Part shown: positions 1-12,044 of the stretch, piece by piece
How positions within the stretch are numbered: position 1 is the first letter of the stretch
Layout of the letters: every line of letters starts with the position of its first letter
Assembly: GCA_949357655.1 (NCBI GenBank)
Contig: CASHTG010000012.1
Coordinates: 3,286,001-3,350,000, forward strand
DNA length: 64,000 bases
Reading direction: 5' to 3'
Origin: Parascedosporium putredinis
Lineage: Eukaryota; Ascomycota; Sordariomycetes; Microascales; Microascaceae
Program-made: the position numbers and the translations under genes
The notes under the pieces: model-generated
Databases searched by the model: none
What the model was told of the DNA's origin: nothing
What the model saw: only the letters and a program-made list of their open reading frames with translations

Positions 1-693
1 CCCGAGTTAGCAGTAGTCCTCTCAAGCATGAAAAGAGAGCGGGGCGTCGAGTCGTCCTTTGCCCGTGTGCCATGTCCATCCCAAACTGTGAATCCCAACC
101 CAACGCAAAGGAATACTTACGAGCTTCTCAACCTGGCCGCCACCTGCGCCAGTTTCCCTGGCGGGGAATCAGCCTCCCGCAGCTCCTCGAGCTCCTCCTC
201 CGCCTTCTTGCGCCTCCTCTCGGAATCCTGAACCTCCTTGCCGAGACGTTCATTCTCCTTTTCCAACTCCTCGATCCGCGCCACATTCTTCCTGTATATT
301 TCCGGCGCTGTCGTGCCGTCGGGGCTCGAGAGTCCGGGCGAGAGCGGACCGGAACCCTTGCGGAAGCTCGACGACCGCATCTTGGACTGCTGCGCGAGCG
401 ACGCGGGATCTTGCGTCGGGGACGTGGGCGGTTCGGCGGACTCGGCGGGCGCATCCTCCACGGCGACGTCTCCCTTCTCGGGCTCGGCTTGGGGCGGGCT
501 CGGCCGCCTTGGCCTCCTTCTTGGCTTCCTTCTTCGCCTTTTGCTTCCTCAAAGCCTCGGCCTAGAATACCAAAACCGTTAGCAGGTAGGTCGCGGGACA
601 TAGGGCTGGAGGGAGGGCCACGATGCCAGCACGTGCCTTCTTCTTCATGGCCGCCAGCTTCTCGGCCTTGGCCTTGTCATCGAGCTCGCCCAT
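1..693 (-). CDS. Coiled-coil golgin-like protein (fungal 'M protein repeat' type), 5' part only
   Basis: Partial gene running off the left edge. Exon 1 (693-637) encodes a lysine/alanine-rich start (MGELDDKAKAEKLAAMKKK). Exon 2 (561-121) continues with AEALRKQKAKKEAKK, an acidic/proline linker, a serine-rich stretch with SKMRSSSFRKG, and then a heptad-like coiled coil (IYRKNVARIEELEKENERL and onward). A GTAAGT donor at 120-115 and a branch-like GCTAAC near the edge show that the gene continues beyond position 1. The architecture resembles fungal long coiled-coil tethering proteins of the Golgi; this is a family impression, not a proven assignment. The first intron reads best with a GC donor (AAG|GCACGT, intron 636-562). 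The frame changes inside exon 2 at the G runs 491-494 and 496-498, where two bases appear to be missing. Confidence 0.6.
562..636 (-). other. Putative GC-AG intron in the golgin-like gene
   Basis: On the minus strand the exon ends AAG, followed by GCACGT, a close match to the GCAYGT form that fungal GC-AG introns use. A GCTAAC branch-like site and a TTCTAG acceptor follow. This choice joins KKK directly to AEALRKQ in frame. The alternative GT donors nearby (GTGCTG, GTGGCC) are poor and add or shift residues. Confidence 0.55.
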
Positions 694-1320
694 TGTGGCG
701 GGAGAGATTCTCTATCTCTTTTCGAGACGGATAAGAAAGAGGAAGGGGAAAAAAAAAAAAAAGAAGAGTGTATATAGAATAAACTTGCTACGTCAACAGG
801 GGAGCTGGCGTTTTGGAGGGAGAAAAGGTGAGCTTTGGAGATGCGAAGCTCGAAGTAACACTCTAAAGTTTAGTTACGAACGTGCTGAAATCGATAGCTG
901 TCCGTTTCGCGAGTCCACGCCTGCACTCCAGCCCATCAGGTACCTTTCTCCCACTGACACAGTGTCAATGCCTCACACCTTGGCTCCCTTTGGCCCACCA
1001 TCCCTCCAAGGTACTTTGGTACACGAGACCATGCTCGCCTCCTTGCATCAAGGAAAGGTACCATGCTTGTATCGGGGCCCGACTCGCGGCGAGGTTTGCT
1101 GTGCAGTGACACAGGAACAATTACATCACGATGCTGCCCTCTCTCACTCACTCTGCCCAGCCAAAAAAAAAAAAAAGAACCCGCCAAACCCCAACCAAAT
1201 CATTGAGAAAAGCGCAATTGTCTCTTGTTTTCTCCCCCACCAATTCGACCCAGCACCTTTCCTTGAATCTTCCCCCGCCCCCTCTTCTCTAGCCATGTCC
1301 TCGTAGAGCTAGAATGAGGC
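694..1320. promoter_or_regulatory. Divergent promoter region (golgin-like gene / J-protein gene)
   Basis: About 630 bases between two genes transcribed away from each other. It holds an A-run at about 748-759, another A-run near 1163-1174 and a pyrimidine-rich stretch (about 1205-1290) just before the J-protein start. No defined transcription-factor site stands out. Confidence 0.5.
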
Positions 1321-2273
1321 ATGCCGCTCTGCCAGATCCCCAGCCGAGCGGCCTCACTCTCCGCCGTCGCCGCCGGCTCACGCCCCATCCACCACCGGGC
1401 CCCTTTCACGACCTCGACATGTCGCCTCGCCGACCTACATGAGGACGGCAATTCGTCGCACTACGATGTCCTCCAAGTCCCCCACAACGCCTCACCCGCC
1501 GAGATCAAACGGTTCGTCCTTTTTCCCTTCAAATCCCTCCAAACTCATTCTCCATAGGCACCTAACCCCCTCCTCGACCAGCTCCTTCTACGCCCTTTCG
1601 AAAACACCACCCCGACCACAACCCCTCCGACCCCCACGCCTCCCGCCGCTTCGTCCGCGTATCCGAAGCCTACTCCGTCCTCTCCGCCCCGGCCAAACGC
1701 GCCGCCTACGACCGCGACATGCGCCACTCCCACGCCCATACCCACCAGCCCACCTCGCCCGCGCACCACTACGCCTCGGGTCCCGCCGGCGGCCGCCCCG
1801 CCTCAGGCCTAGGCCGGAGACGGCCCATCGTGAACTCGACGCGCGGCACATTCAAGGGCCCTCCTCCGAGCTTCTATCGCCAGGGAGGCTGGGGCGACCA
1901 CCACGAGAAGCGCAAGGCGGCCCATGACCAGGCTGCGACGGCAGGCGCAGGTGGCGCCTCAACCGCGAGTAGCGGCCTAGGAGGCATGGGGCCTGGCCAG
2001 CACCCGTTTAGAGACGAAAACCACGTGCCGCATTTTGACAATGCGTCGCACAAGCGCACGCACCAAAAGCAGGACCAGAGGCGGGCCTCACGACGAATGC
2101 CAGATGAACCCTCCATAGGGACCGGTGGGGATTCGCCCGTGGCCTTTGTTGTCATCGTTAGCGTCATCCTAGTGGTGGCAAGTCTTGTCCCGTTGTTATT
2201 TGCTCCAAGAGAGACACCCAAGAGGAGGCCGAAGAAGCAGCCAGCAAGGAGCAGTCCTAAGCCTGAGTCTTGA
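1321..2273 (+). CDS. Mitochondrial J-domain (DnaJ) protein with C-terminal membrane anchor
   Basis: Exons 1321-1511 and 1582-2273. The N-terminus (MPLCQIPSRAASLSAVAAGS, then RAPFTTSTCRLAD) looks like a mitochondrial presequence. The J domain follows: HYDVLQVPHNASPAEIKRSF across the intron, then the HPD signature in HHPDHNPSDPHASRRF and VSEAYSVLSAPAKRAAYD. A glycine/histidine-rich linker leads to one hydrophobic segment (VAFVVIVSVILVVASLVPLL) and a basic tail. J domain plus late membrane segment resembles the DNAJC30/DNAJC4 type, so a J co-chaperone for mitochondrial Hsp70 at the inner membrane is likely. The frame breaks at 1601-1606, between FYALSK and HHPD, by a net of two missing bases. 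With these restored the length is 294 residues. Confidence 0.82.
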
Positions 2274-2601
2274 AGATAATGTGACTAGCCATATTTTGGG
2301 GAATATAGAAACCATCGTCCAGCAGAGGATGTCATGAAACAGTAGCTCGACCACACGGTAACACTGGGCTCACAAGGGGATTTCAAAAGTGAAAATTAGA
2401 CACATAATTGTTTTACTCTTAATCCGTTCACATTTGTACGCCCCTGCTATTCTACAATCAAAAAATCGGGGAAGCGAAAACGCAACTAGAGCTATTGCTT
2501 TGGAATACACAGCTCAGCCTAGCATCCTAAGCCCGGAAAGCTTGATTTTGGTAAAGTCACTTTTCGTTGCATCACCAAGATCCATGGGATGGGCTAAGTA
2601 T
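2274..2601. other. Convergent 3' region
   Basis: Short spacer between the 3' ends of the J-protein gene (+) and the porin gene (-). It is AT-rich and presumably holds both 3' UTRs. No coding signal seen. Confidence 0.5.
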
Positions 2602-4188
2602 TTAGGACTCGAAGGTGAAGCTGGCGCCAACCTTGTGGGTGGCCTGGTCGAGCTTCTGGGTGTCGACGGAGGCACCGAGGCCAAGGGTGACACCCTCGCG
2701 GAGGAGGACGTTGTAGCCAAGAGCGACGATACCGCGGTCGTTGAGTTTGACCTAGAACATGTTAGCATGGCGCGGTAGGAAAAACCCGCCCCGTTCGGTG
2801 AGTTGAGTCGCCCTTCAAGCCCGAGACACTAGAAGACAGCAAAAGAGGGAGATGAAATGGGGTAAAAAAATGGTCACGTACCTTGGCGAAGGAGACGGGG
2901 TCGATGCGGTACTTTCCGGCGAACTCAATACCGACGTTGCTGCCGGTCTTGGAGTTCCAGACGGCCTTGCAGCCACCCTCAACCTGGCTGTTGACCTTCT
3001 GGTAGAAGGAGGCACCGAAGACGCTGAGGTTATCGGTGGCGGTGACGGCCATGTTGTACGAGGGGCAGTTGTAGCCAATGGCGGCGGCGTAGGAGGTAAC
3101 GGCGGCCTTGTTCACGTCGTAACCGGCGGAGGCACCAGCAAGGAAGCCCTTGTCGCCGACAACGGCATCGATGTTGGCAGTGGGTCCCTTGAGGAGGTCG
3201 AAGAAAGCACGACCGTGGAAGTTGTTCTGCTGGAAGTGGAGGTTGAACTTGGCACCCTTGGCTTGCGACGCGGGGAAGAAGGCGAAGAGACCCTCGGCCT
3301 TGAGGCCCTTGGCGAGGGCATCCTTGACCTCAACCTTGGACTCGAGGGCGTTGGCGGTGTTCCAGGTCTGGGTGAGGGTAAGGCCTGAACGCGAATAAAA
3401 TATTAGCAGCTGGCTCCTCTGGGGCGACAGCATCGCCATCAAGTCAATAGGCAGCCCAGGCTGGCCCAATTGGATCTTGCTGATGCTGAGGCTTGTCTGG
3501 AATTTATCGGGTTTGCGTTTCTTGGGGCGAGATATACCAGTGGGCTTATCAGTGTACTTGGCTTCCAACTATATCCGATGAAAAAAGTTCAACAATTAGC
3601 GTCCCATCCAACACAACAAGCAAAGGGGTGATATCCTTTGGTCGGTCTGCCAAGTGGGATGCGTCCCGTCGTCTTCGCGTAGCGGTAGCCAGAGCCGCAA
3701 CAGCGGTAGCGGCAGCAAAAGCAGAACGAGCGGGTCGCATCGGCACTCAGAGAGCGGACAAAGAGTAAAAGTTACGGGGAGGGAGGGTGACGACGTACAG
3801 CACCGGAGGTGGCCTTGTCATGAGTAGACTTTCCGGTGACCTTGAAGGCAACGTTGTTGGGAGTGTTGCCCTTGAACTCAAAGGTCGAGGCGGAGTTGTG
3901 GTAGAAGTCCTTGTTAATAAGCTAGAAGACGGGGAAAAGAACGCGCAAAGGTTAGCACTTGGTGTAATTGACTACAAGCAAGACCCATCCGCTTCCGATC
4001 ACGAAAGCCCGAGGCCCCAAAAACGTTGCGCGCGGAGGCGTGGCCCTAAAGCCGTTGCTTTCCATAGCGTCGCGTTGTTTTGTTGGGATGGGAGAATCGA
4101 GGGATTTTGGATGGACGGATGGGTTTGGAAAAGGGCAGCTTACGTCGTTGGCCGGCTTGGCGATATCGGCGAAGTTAGGGACGGCCAT
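2602..4188 (-). CDS. POR1: Voltage-dependent anion channel / mitochondrial outer-membrane porin
   Basis: Five exons (4188-4144, 3921-3799, 3568-3538, 3384-2882, 2751-2602) give 283 residues, the usual length for fungal VDAC. It starts MAVPNFADIAKPANDLINKD, contains TFEFKGNTPNNVAFKVTGKS and the strand series TLTQTWNTANALESKVEV, and ends LDQATHKVGASFTFES. The product is the 19-strand beta-barrel that lets ATP, ADP and other metabolites through the mitochondrial outer membrane. All splice sites are GT-AG and in phase, and no frame break is present, unlike most neighbours. The gene is convergent with the J-protein gene. Confidence 0.96.
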
Positions 4189-5570
4189 TTTGAATGATGA
4201 AGGAAGAAGGGACGGAAAAGGTGGTTTAGATGGAGTGAGAAGGGATAAAGAGGGTATCAAAAAGAAGATGGAAGATGGAGAGTGGAAATGGAGATGGGAG
4301 AGATTTTTTGTTGATGGGAGTCGAAGAAGAGAGTGGAAGCTCGAGCGCCTGGCGCCAGATCGCTACGGGTGATGGGGACTTTTTCCCTCCCTTTGACCTT
4401 CTGGGCGTTTTCTTTTGGTGCACTAAAATGAAGTGACGAGGAGTGACAAGAGTTGGCAGGGCAGTGCGGTTCAACTCCGTTTCGGGTTTGAGACACCTGA
4501 TTGGCCAAGAGGTGGCACGAGGGTCGGTTCAGGTACTGGGCTGGGCTAACGGAGACTTTTTCCCAGGCCGACGGGTGGTTCCATTTCTATTAGGGGAACA
4601 TCGAAGCATTGAATTCCACACCAAACGCTATGCCACTTCCGGGGGCCGAGGTATTCATCTCAAGCCAGCCAGCAGGGTTCCCCAACGGTTCGATCATTGA
4701 GTGGGAATGGAATGGATAAGTTTGGACCTTACGAGTACAGTCCCGCCGTCCAGCGAATGTCCCTGAATAGATGTACTTGGAATACCAAGCAAGCTTGAAA
4801 TCAATGCAAAAAATGACCGGCGGACCTATACGGGCCTAGGTCTACACAGATCTATGTGATTATTATGCTCTCGGGTTTCAGGACCATCAAGACCCGCCTT
4901 CTCCCGAGTCCGAAGCACCAGTTCCTGTACTTGATGTAGTCTCCGCAGTACAATGAAATGGGCAAGCTGTCCCACGCCGATCGCGCATTTTTATACTGCA
5001 TTTTCCTCAACATCCCTCCCAAGCCCCCATCGTCCACAGGTCCCTCGCGGTTTTGCGGCGTGGTGGTTGCGTCACATACGACTGGTGACCCGATCGTTGA
5101 GATCCACTCCGCGATGCACCGAACGAGTCGAGTCCAATCACGACCGCGATGCCGGTTACTAGTCACCTCGTCCATCTGCTGGTTGCCCTTGATCCAAAGA
5201 AAAGTCATTCGATGAAGCGGGAAAATCCGCAGGTCTAATACCTCCCTTTCTATCTCTCTCTCTCCCGCTCACTGTGTCTTCCTCTGTGACTCTCGCTTCT
5301 AAAATATCCCGAGCTTGAAATTGTTCAACATTAAGAGGGCGTGCACCATCCGTTGTCCCTTGTCATTGGGTGTAGCGTCTACCATCGACCCCGTCCAATA
5401 TTACGAGGACGACACTCCCAAGGTCCACAACTCAGGGGAAGCCATCAACCCTTCAACCCTGATCCCGACGTACTTGCCCCATTGCTTTGCTTTGATATCA
5501 AATTGGAGTGGAACATGTATTAATAAAGAAAAAGAAAGCTCTACTTTTGCTCCCCTAATTCCTCACTTCT
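4189..5570. other. Intergenic, porin promoter and 3' side of the sugar transporter gene
   Basis: About 1.4 kb. The part nearest 4189 is the porin upstream region. ORFs here (for example the 118-codon frame on the minus strand at 4852-5208) show no recognisable domains and no splice-consistent extension, so I do not call them genes. Confidence 0.4.
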
Positions 5571-7406
5571 TTACAGCTCCTTCTCTTCCACATCCTGCTT
5601 CCTCTCAACTTCCTGAAGCCTCCTCTCAAGATCGCCAGACCTGACCGCATCGTTCTTCATGGTAGGCACAAAGATAGGAGCGTCGGTAAACAGATACCTC
5701 ATCTCTTCCAAGGGCCTCTTGGCTGTCTCGGGAAGGAAGCACCAAAAGTAGATGGCGTTTGTAAAGTTGCATACCTATCATATCCCCATTCTCATTAGTA
5801 AACGTTCTTGGAGTGGAGAGGATATATGCTCGGTCAGAGAAGAGGGGTTCCCCCTCCCCCTCCCCTTCTGGGTGATGAAGTCGGCCAACTTACAATAAAG
5901 AGGATATACCATCGCCAGCCGATGCCCGTCTTGTCGTCGAGGGCAACAGAGGTTGTCTGCGCAATCATACAGTTGAAGGCAGTGTTGACCATTGTGGCGA
6001 TGGAAACGCCCTTGGCGCGGGTCTTGGTATCGAAAATTTCCGCGGGAATGATCCAGGATAGAGGACCGCACGTGGCGCTAAAGCAAAAGTTGTAGAGCCA
6101 AGTCATGACGATAAAGGCCCAGCTGGCCGACGCGTTGGTGATGCCCTCGCCGGGAGGGAAGATGGCGAGAAGGCATGTGGTGACGATGAAGGAGATGCAG
6201 TTGCCCGCGTTGCCGAGGATCAGGGGCCACCTGCGACCCGTCCTGTCCACGAGCGCCATGCAAAGCCCCTGCGCGACGAGGGCAAAGATGTTGGAAATGG
6301 CCTGGTAGCGGAGGGTATCGCTGCCGGAAATGCCAATCTTTTCGTAAATGGCGACGGAATAGTACTGGATCGCGGCGACGCCCGTCATCTGGATGGAGGC
6401 CTGGACGGAGCAAGCGATCCACAGGCGGCGAAGGCAAGACCGATCGGTAAAGAGCTCCGAGTAGGACTTGGCGGAGGACTCGTGCTCCAAGATGATGGAT
6501 TCCTGGATCTGGGCAAACTCGGCCTGGACCCAGGCGTCGTTGACGTCGCCGTGGGCGTGCAGCTTGGCCAGCGTCTTGAGGCCCTCGTCGGCGCGGTTGT
6601 GGTCGATGAGCCAGCGCGGCGACTCGGGGAAGAGGAGGATGAGCAGGCCCAGGATCGCGGCGGGTATGTTTTGGATGGCCAGAGGGATCCTCCACTGCCG
6701 TTCTAGGTTATCGGCGATTCCAATGTCCGCGCCTGAACCCCAGTTAGCTCATGATCAAGGCTGCCGTCTTTTTTTTTTTTTTGCGTGGCGGGACGGGCGG
6801 TGGCCATAAGGTTGGCTAAAGAACGTACCGTAGGAGATCCATGCGGCAGAAAGAGCGCCAATGCCCAACATGAACTGCTGGAGAGATGTGACTGTCCCTC
6901 GGATGCTGGGATGGCACAGCTCTGCCTGGTAGATGGGGATGATCATGACCATGCCGCCCACTCTGGATAAGTCCCCAACGCGCGTGTTAGCCAGTGAACA
7001 GCTTCTGAGAGAGAGAGAGATAATATAAAACATGGTAGGGCGGCGCTGGGCGCTTTCCAACTTACCCGAGACCGGCAATAGCTCTCCCCGCCATCATGTA
7101 GGCAATGTTCTGGGCGCAGGTCTGGAGAATACCGCCGAGGAGGAAGACGACGGATCCTATCAAGATGGCCCATTTGCGGCCGAGCTTGTCGCCGAGGGGA
7201 GCGGCGGACATGGCGCCAAAGAAGGCACCGCCCGTGAAAACGGAGACGACGGCGCCAATCTTGGCCGGATCGTTTCCGAACTTGGAAGTGAAGGAATTCG
7301 CAGCGATGACCTGAGCGATGACGCCGAGATCGTAGCCATAGGTGAGGGACCCTAGGGAGGCGAAGACGCCCACCAGCCACTGGTAGAGCTTGGGCGGGAG
7401 AGCCAT
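5571..7406 (-). CDS. MFS sugar transporter (STL1/hexose transporter type)
   Basis: Four exons (7406-7066, 6962-6829, 6732-5894, 5774-5571) encode 505 residues, typical for fungal sugar porters, with about 12 hydrophobic segments. Sugar-transporter signatures are present: GDKLGRKWAI after segment 2, PESPRWLIDH before the central loop, QYYSVAIYEKIG in segment 7, DRTGRRWPLIL and PAEIFDTKTRAKG. It would sit in the plasma membrane and move a sugar or polyol; the substrate cannot be read from the sequence. An in-frame upstream ATG at 7511 exists, but the start at MALPPKLYQWLVG matches family N-termini. No frame break. It shares a 2.5 kb divergent promoter with the arabinofuranosidase gene, so joint control of arabinan breakdown and sugar uptake is conceivable but unproven. 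Confidence 0.93.
7007..7020. repeat. (GA)7 microsatellite
   Basis: Seven GA units inside the first intron of the MFS transporter gene. Confidence 0.9.
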
Positions 7407-9963
7407 GGTTTCGTCTATGGGGATATACGCAGCGGAGGGAAAATGGCAGACAAGGGTAGGTAGAGTGAGGTGACGATGGCCAGACGAAGTTGGGGGGGCG
7501 GGGGATGCCAAAGGGGATGAGAGGGTGCCTGGGGAAATCGAGGTGAGCTGTGGACTCGTGAAGTTGGCGATGTCATTAGTTTATATGTACGTGTGAATCT
7601 TGTCTTGTGCCGAAGCCATGGTCAAAGACTAGAGCCTCTTTGCCGCGCCGCTTTTTTTTTTCTTTTTCTTTTCTTTTTCACTTTTTTTTCCAGTCTTTTG
7701 ATTTCCCTTTTGCCATTCTCTCACCCTTGTCTCCTGTCGCTCCTCTAGCCCAAGGTTCGCGTCATGCTAGCATCCCCCATCCCTCCTTGGTCCATGCCAT
7801 CACGGCCCATCTCTAAAGCTCCCGCAGGAGCAAGGGCCCCGCAACCCAGATTGGATCATCTTCTGTTCGAAGAGGGAAAGAAAGAAAAAAAGACCCACAT
7901 GGAGTCTTGGGATGAAGGGAGCATATCCCCGCGAGCCCATCTCCAGCCATTAATCAAGGGGACCCCGGGCCCCCCTTAGCTTCCCGGTTTTCGGAATCGG
8001 AACGGCCAAGACAAAAAAACGAGACGGCGGCGGTAGACCCCCATGCGGGCTTGCGAGGAAAATTTTGGTGAGAAGCCCAACCTAGGGAAGGGGAAAAAGT
8101 TCGTCTTGAGGTGGTTTGCCCGAGCCCCTTGGCAAGACTAGGCCCGAGTTGGGTAGCCAGAGATTCCGGGGCTCTTCCTTCGGGCCTGGGCGAGATAAGC
8201 TTCGGGGCCGATTGCTGGCGGTGCCGCGAAGGAACTCGTGACGGGCAGCGGTGTCATTGGTGCGGATCGAAATCTGGTGGGCGGAGAAGGGGAAAGGGGC
8301 CCCTAGTTTTACGCTAGAAGAGGTCCTCGGTCTTCTCGATGATCTCACGGCAATGAAGTAAGTGGTGCGGTTGAATAACTGAATGAGAGGGAAAAACTCC
8401 ACCGCGTCTTGGAATCCGGGGCAGGGAAGAGGTTAGAGAAATTGAGCAATGGGGAAACTCGAGAGTGGTTCTCGGCATGCGAAAAGCAGACATGGACGAT
8501 TCAATGGATTCATGGACGGTAGGCATGCATCGCGTCTCCACGGATCTCTGTTGATCGAGATCTGAGAGAATATACGATCACGTATCGAACCCCCGATCGT
8601 GACTGGATCGCTGGAGGGTTCAATTAAGGCGAGCGGGAGGCGTGTGTTGGACGAGGCGCAGATTGTCGATTCGCGCGGCCAAACATCTTATTGATTCCCT
8701 CTTCTCACACGCACACAACAGACATACACTTCTCAAGATTCAACCTTTGTTCTTTCCCCTTTTCTGCATCTCCTTTCATCGCGTGCACTTGTTAGTGTAA
8801 TAGTTGATTCCCAGCAAATCTAATCTCCATGCCACAAGGATGACGTTCTCGCTCAGATCAAGCCAAGAGATGTCGACTAAGGCAAACGAGATCAAAGGAG
8901 CTGGAGATGCTACAAGCGTACCAATCCAATGTTTGTCTGGAGAAGGCGCCCCACGCCCAAGACTCTAAGGCTTCCCCTCCGGCCGTTTAGGCTCACTCCG
9001 CATCGATGGGTGGATGAGATGTATCACCCAGCGGCTCCGTGACCCCGGGAGCTTCGATGCCGTGCGAGCTACTCCCCGTGTTACCAATGGAACTGCACGT
9101 GCCGTGATGGAGCTCACCAGCACTAGACGAAGACGGGTCCTGATGGATGGAGGATGGATCTATGAACGGGGAGATGAGGGGGGATCTCATCCGCCACGCT
9201 ACGGTCTTGGTAATGAAGAGAGCTAGCAATACCTGGTTTTCGCTGGCCCAAATCAATTGTGGGTTTAGCTCCCTGTTCTGCTAGTGATAGCTCCCCTCCT
9301 CTCATCGCGTTTGAACCTCGTGCGCCATGACGCCAGCTTCCCGTTCCAATCGCGCGTACCCCTCAAAAACCTCCCCGCGCTTTGCGGAGGGAGGTCCGGG
9401 TGCCGGCCTTTGATTCGTGCGGCTGTGACTGCAAGGGGGTAGCGGCCCTCCGAGAACGCCGCCCGCACGTCTTGAGAGCTTGTGTGCCTGTCTCCAAAGG
9501 ATGGAGGGATACAAGTCTCCAAAAAAAAAAAAAAAAGAAAAGAAGAATTAGAAAAAATAAGAAAAAGAAACTGAAAGCAGAAGGGGTCCAACCAACGTGT
9601 TGTTTCGCTTCTCCAACCCGTCCCACTGCGGGGGAAAAGTGGAAAGTAGGACAGCCCGACAAGAGACTTAGGCCGGACCCAAGCAAAGCGCAACCCTCCC
9701 GACGCGAGCTTCACCAAACTCGGACCACAGTTCCGTGCTGCACTGGCGATTCGGAGGGGACCTCTTTTTACTTCCCTTCCTCTCGCCTCTTTCCCCTAGA
9801 CTTCTCTCCCTTCCTTCTTTATCTCTCACCAATTTCTGCAGTTTCGATTATTGTTTTGTGTTCTGCATCTTTCGAGTGTCTGGTGATTTTTGAAAGATAC
9901 CCACGGCTTCGACCTTGACGACCTCCTCCCGCAGCCCCTCCCCCACCTCCCCCGCCAACCAAC
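7407..9963. promoter_or_regulatory. Divergent intergenic region (MFS transporter / arabinofuranosidase)
   Basis: About 2.56 kb, large for this window. It holds T-rich tracts at about 7651-7690, an A-rich tract at about 9521-9570 and a pyrimidine-rich leader (about 9770-9830) ahead of the arabinofuranosidase start. Many overlapping ORFs on both strands lack domain support. Confidence 0.5.
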
Positions 9964-12044
9964 ATGGCGACCTTCACCAAGATCGACGATGGCGAGCAGC
10001 CCGTCATCACCGTCAATTCCGCTCACAAAATCTCCAAGATTGAGGACAATACGTATGGAGGGTTTACAGAGTTGGTCAAGCCCCTATGTTCCCCTTCTTT
10101 ATGTCTCCTTTCTTCGCATGAACGAGGTTGCCTTGGCTTCCAGCAGGATACCCCCGCTATCCGTATGATGCAAGGAGAAGCAGACTCAGGCTTACACCAC
10201 ACTTATTAGGCACATGGGTCGCTGCATCTACGGCGGAATCTACGATCCCGGCAGCCCTCTTTCTGACGAAAACGGCTACCGCAAGGACGTTATAGCCGCC
10301 TTCCAGGAGCTCAAATGCCCTGTCGTGCGCTATCCCGGCGGTAACTTCATCGCGACATACCACTGGCAAGACGGTGTTGGACCCAGGGAGAAGCGACCCA
10401 AGAGGTAAGAGAGGTCTCCGACCTGCCCCTTTGTGACAATATATATATGAGGATGTCGCTAATGCTCCAATGTAGGCAGGAGCTCGCTTGGCATGGAATC
10501 GAGACCAACGAGTTCGGCACCGACGAGTTCCTCAAATGGTGCGAGATTGTCGGCACAGAACCCTACCTAGCTCTCAACTTTGGCACAGGTACGTTCATCT
10601 AGAGCCGGGGGGGGACATGCTCTTTCTCGATCCAAAGATGGAGACACCTGAGAGAACAGAGTGTCTTGGTACTGATTGCTTTACACATTATAGGGACTCT
10701 CGAGGAAGCTCTGGGCTGGTTGGAATACTGCAATTCCGACTGCGACTCTTACTACGCCAATCTGCGCCGTCAAAACGGCCGCGAGAAGCCCTATGGCGTA
10801 CGTTAGATCCTTCCCGCCTCCAACCCCCAACCCTCCCTATCCCATCCTTCCCGTCTCCCTTTTCCCAAGGAAACCGGAACCGTCTCCAGAGAGCTCTTCT
10901 AACACGCCTGTCCCTTTAACCGCAGGTCAAGTACTGGGCCCTCGGAAACGAATGCTGGGGCCCCTGGCAAGTCGAGCAGATGACCCAGGAAGACTACGCC
11001 AAAAGGCCTACCAGTGGGCCAAGGCCCTCAAGCTCCTCGACCCTTCCGTCGAGCTCATCCTCTGCGGCAAGGACGGCCCCACGCACTGGGACTACTACGT
11101 CACCAAGGAGTGCATCAACTACATCCAGCACGCCCTCGGCAACAACGACTCCTCCTGCCTCATCGACATGCACAGCATCCACATCTACACCGCCTCCGAC
11201 GACCACTACAAGAACGCCACCGCCCCTCGTCAGGCCGAGAGGGCCATCGAGATCACCAGCAGCCTCATCGACCTCGCCCGCATCGAAAACGGCGTGCCCA
11301 CCAAGATCAAGAAGCAAAAGATTTGCTTCGACGAGTGGAACGTCTGGGATCCCATCCGCGCTCCCGGCTGGCTGGGCGCCGAGGAAAAGTAAGAGAGAAA
11401 ACAAGCCCCCCTCTCCCCTATCTTCTTTTTTTTTTTTCCTCTTTTCTGTTTCGACGAGCTGGGCGAATATGCTAACCGAGGGCTCTCAACGTCCCCCGCC
11501 ATCAGGTATACCCTTTCCGACGCCCTCGCCGTCGCCAACTGGCTCAACGTCCTCGTGCGCCAGTCCAAGCACATCGGCATGGCCACCATCGCCCAATCCG
11601 TCAACGTCATCTCCCCCTCATGACCACCAAGGACGGCCTCCTCAAGCAGTCCACCTGGTGGCCCCTCCTCCTCTTCAGCAAGTACATGCGCGGCCACACC
11701 ATCGCCGCCCACGTCCAGAGCGGCGAGTACGAGGGCCCCACCCACCCCGAGTGGATCCGAGGCACCATCGAGACCCCTGGCTCGAGGTCAGCGCTGCCGT
11801 CGACGACGCCGGGACGACCTCGCTCGTCGTCGTCAACATCCACCAGGAGATCGACTTCCGCACAAAGGTCGAGGGCATCCCCGCCGGCTCTCCCGTCGAC
11901 GTCTACACCGTGACGGGCCCCAGCATCCAGAGCACAAATACCAACGGCGCCCAAGAGGTGGGCATCGCCGAGAGCCAGTGGACCGCCGAGCAGTTTTATG
12001 TGTTTCCCAAGCTCTCCATGACCATGCTTAGGTGGAAGGCTTAG
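9964..12044 (+). CDS. Alpha-L-arabinofuranosidase, glycoside hydrolase family 51
   Basis: Six exons (9964-10070, 10210-10404, 10476-10588, 10694-10797, 10926-11388, 11506-12044). The product releases terminal arabinose from arabinan or arabinoxylan oligomers. There is no signal peptide (MATFTKIDDGEQPVITVNSA), as in the intracellular GH51 group. Family motifs: GGIYDPGSPLSDENGYRKDV, VVRYPGGNF, the acid/base glutamate in WALGNECWGPW, and the nucleophile glutamate in CFDEWNVW. The C-terminal beta domain ends PKLSMTMLRWKA. Three frame breaks lie in conserved stretches: A4 at 11001-11004 (DYAKKAYQW), C5 at 11613-11617 (ISPLMTTKDG) and C4 at 11774-11777 (ETPWLEVSA). Each is one base short. With them restored the protein is 507 residues and all exon phases agree. 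Confidence 0.92.

Noticed and set aside
2389..3568. Long plus-strand ORFs opposite the porin gene
   Set aside because: They are antisense shadows of the VDAC exons, whose minus-strand reading is unambiguous.
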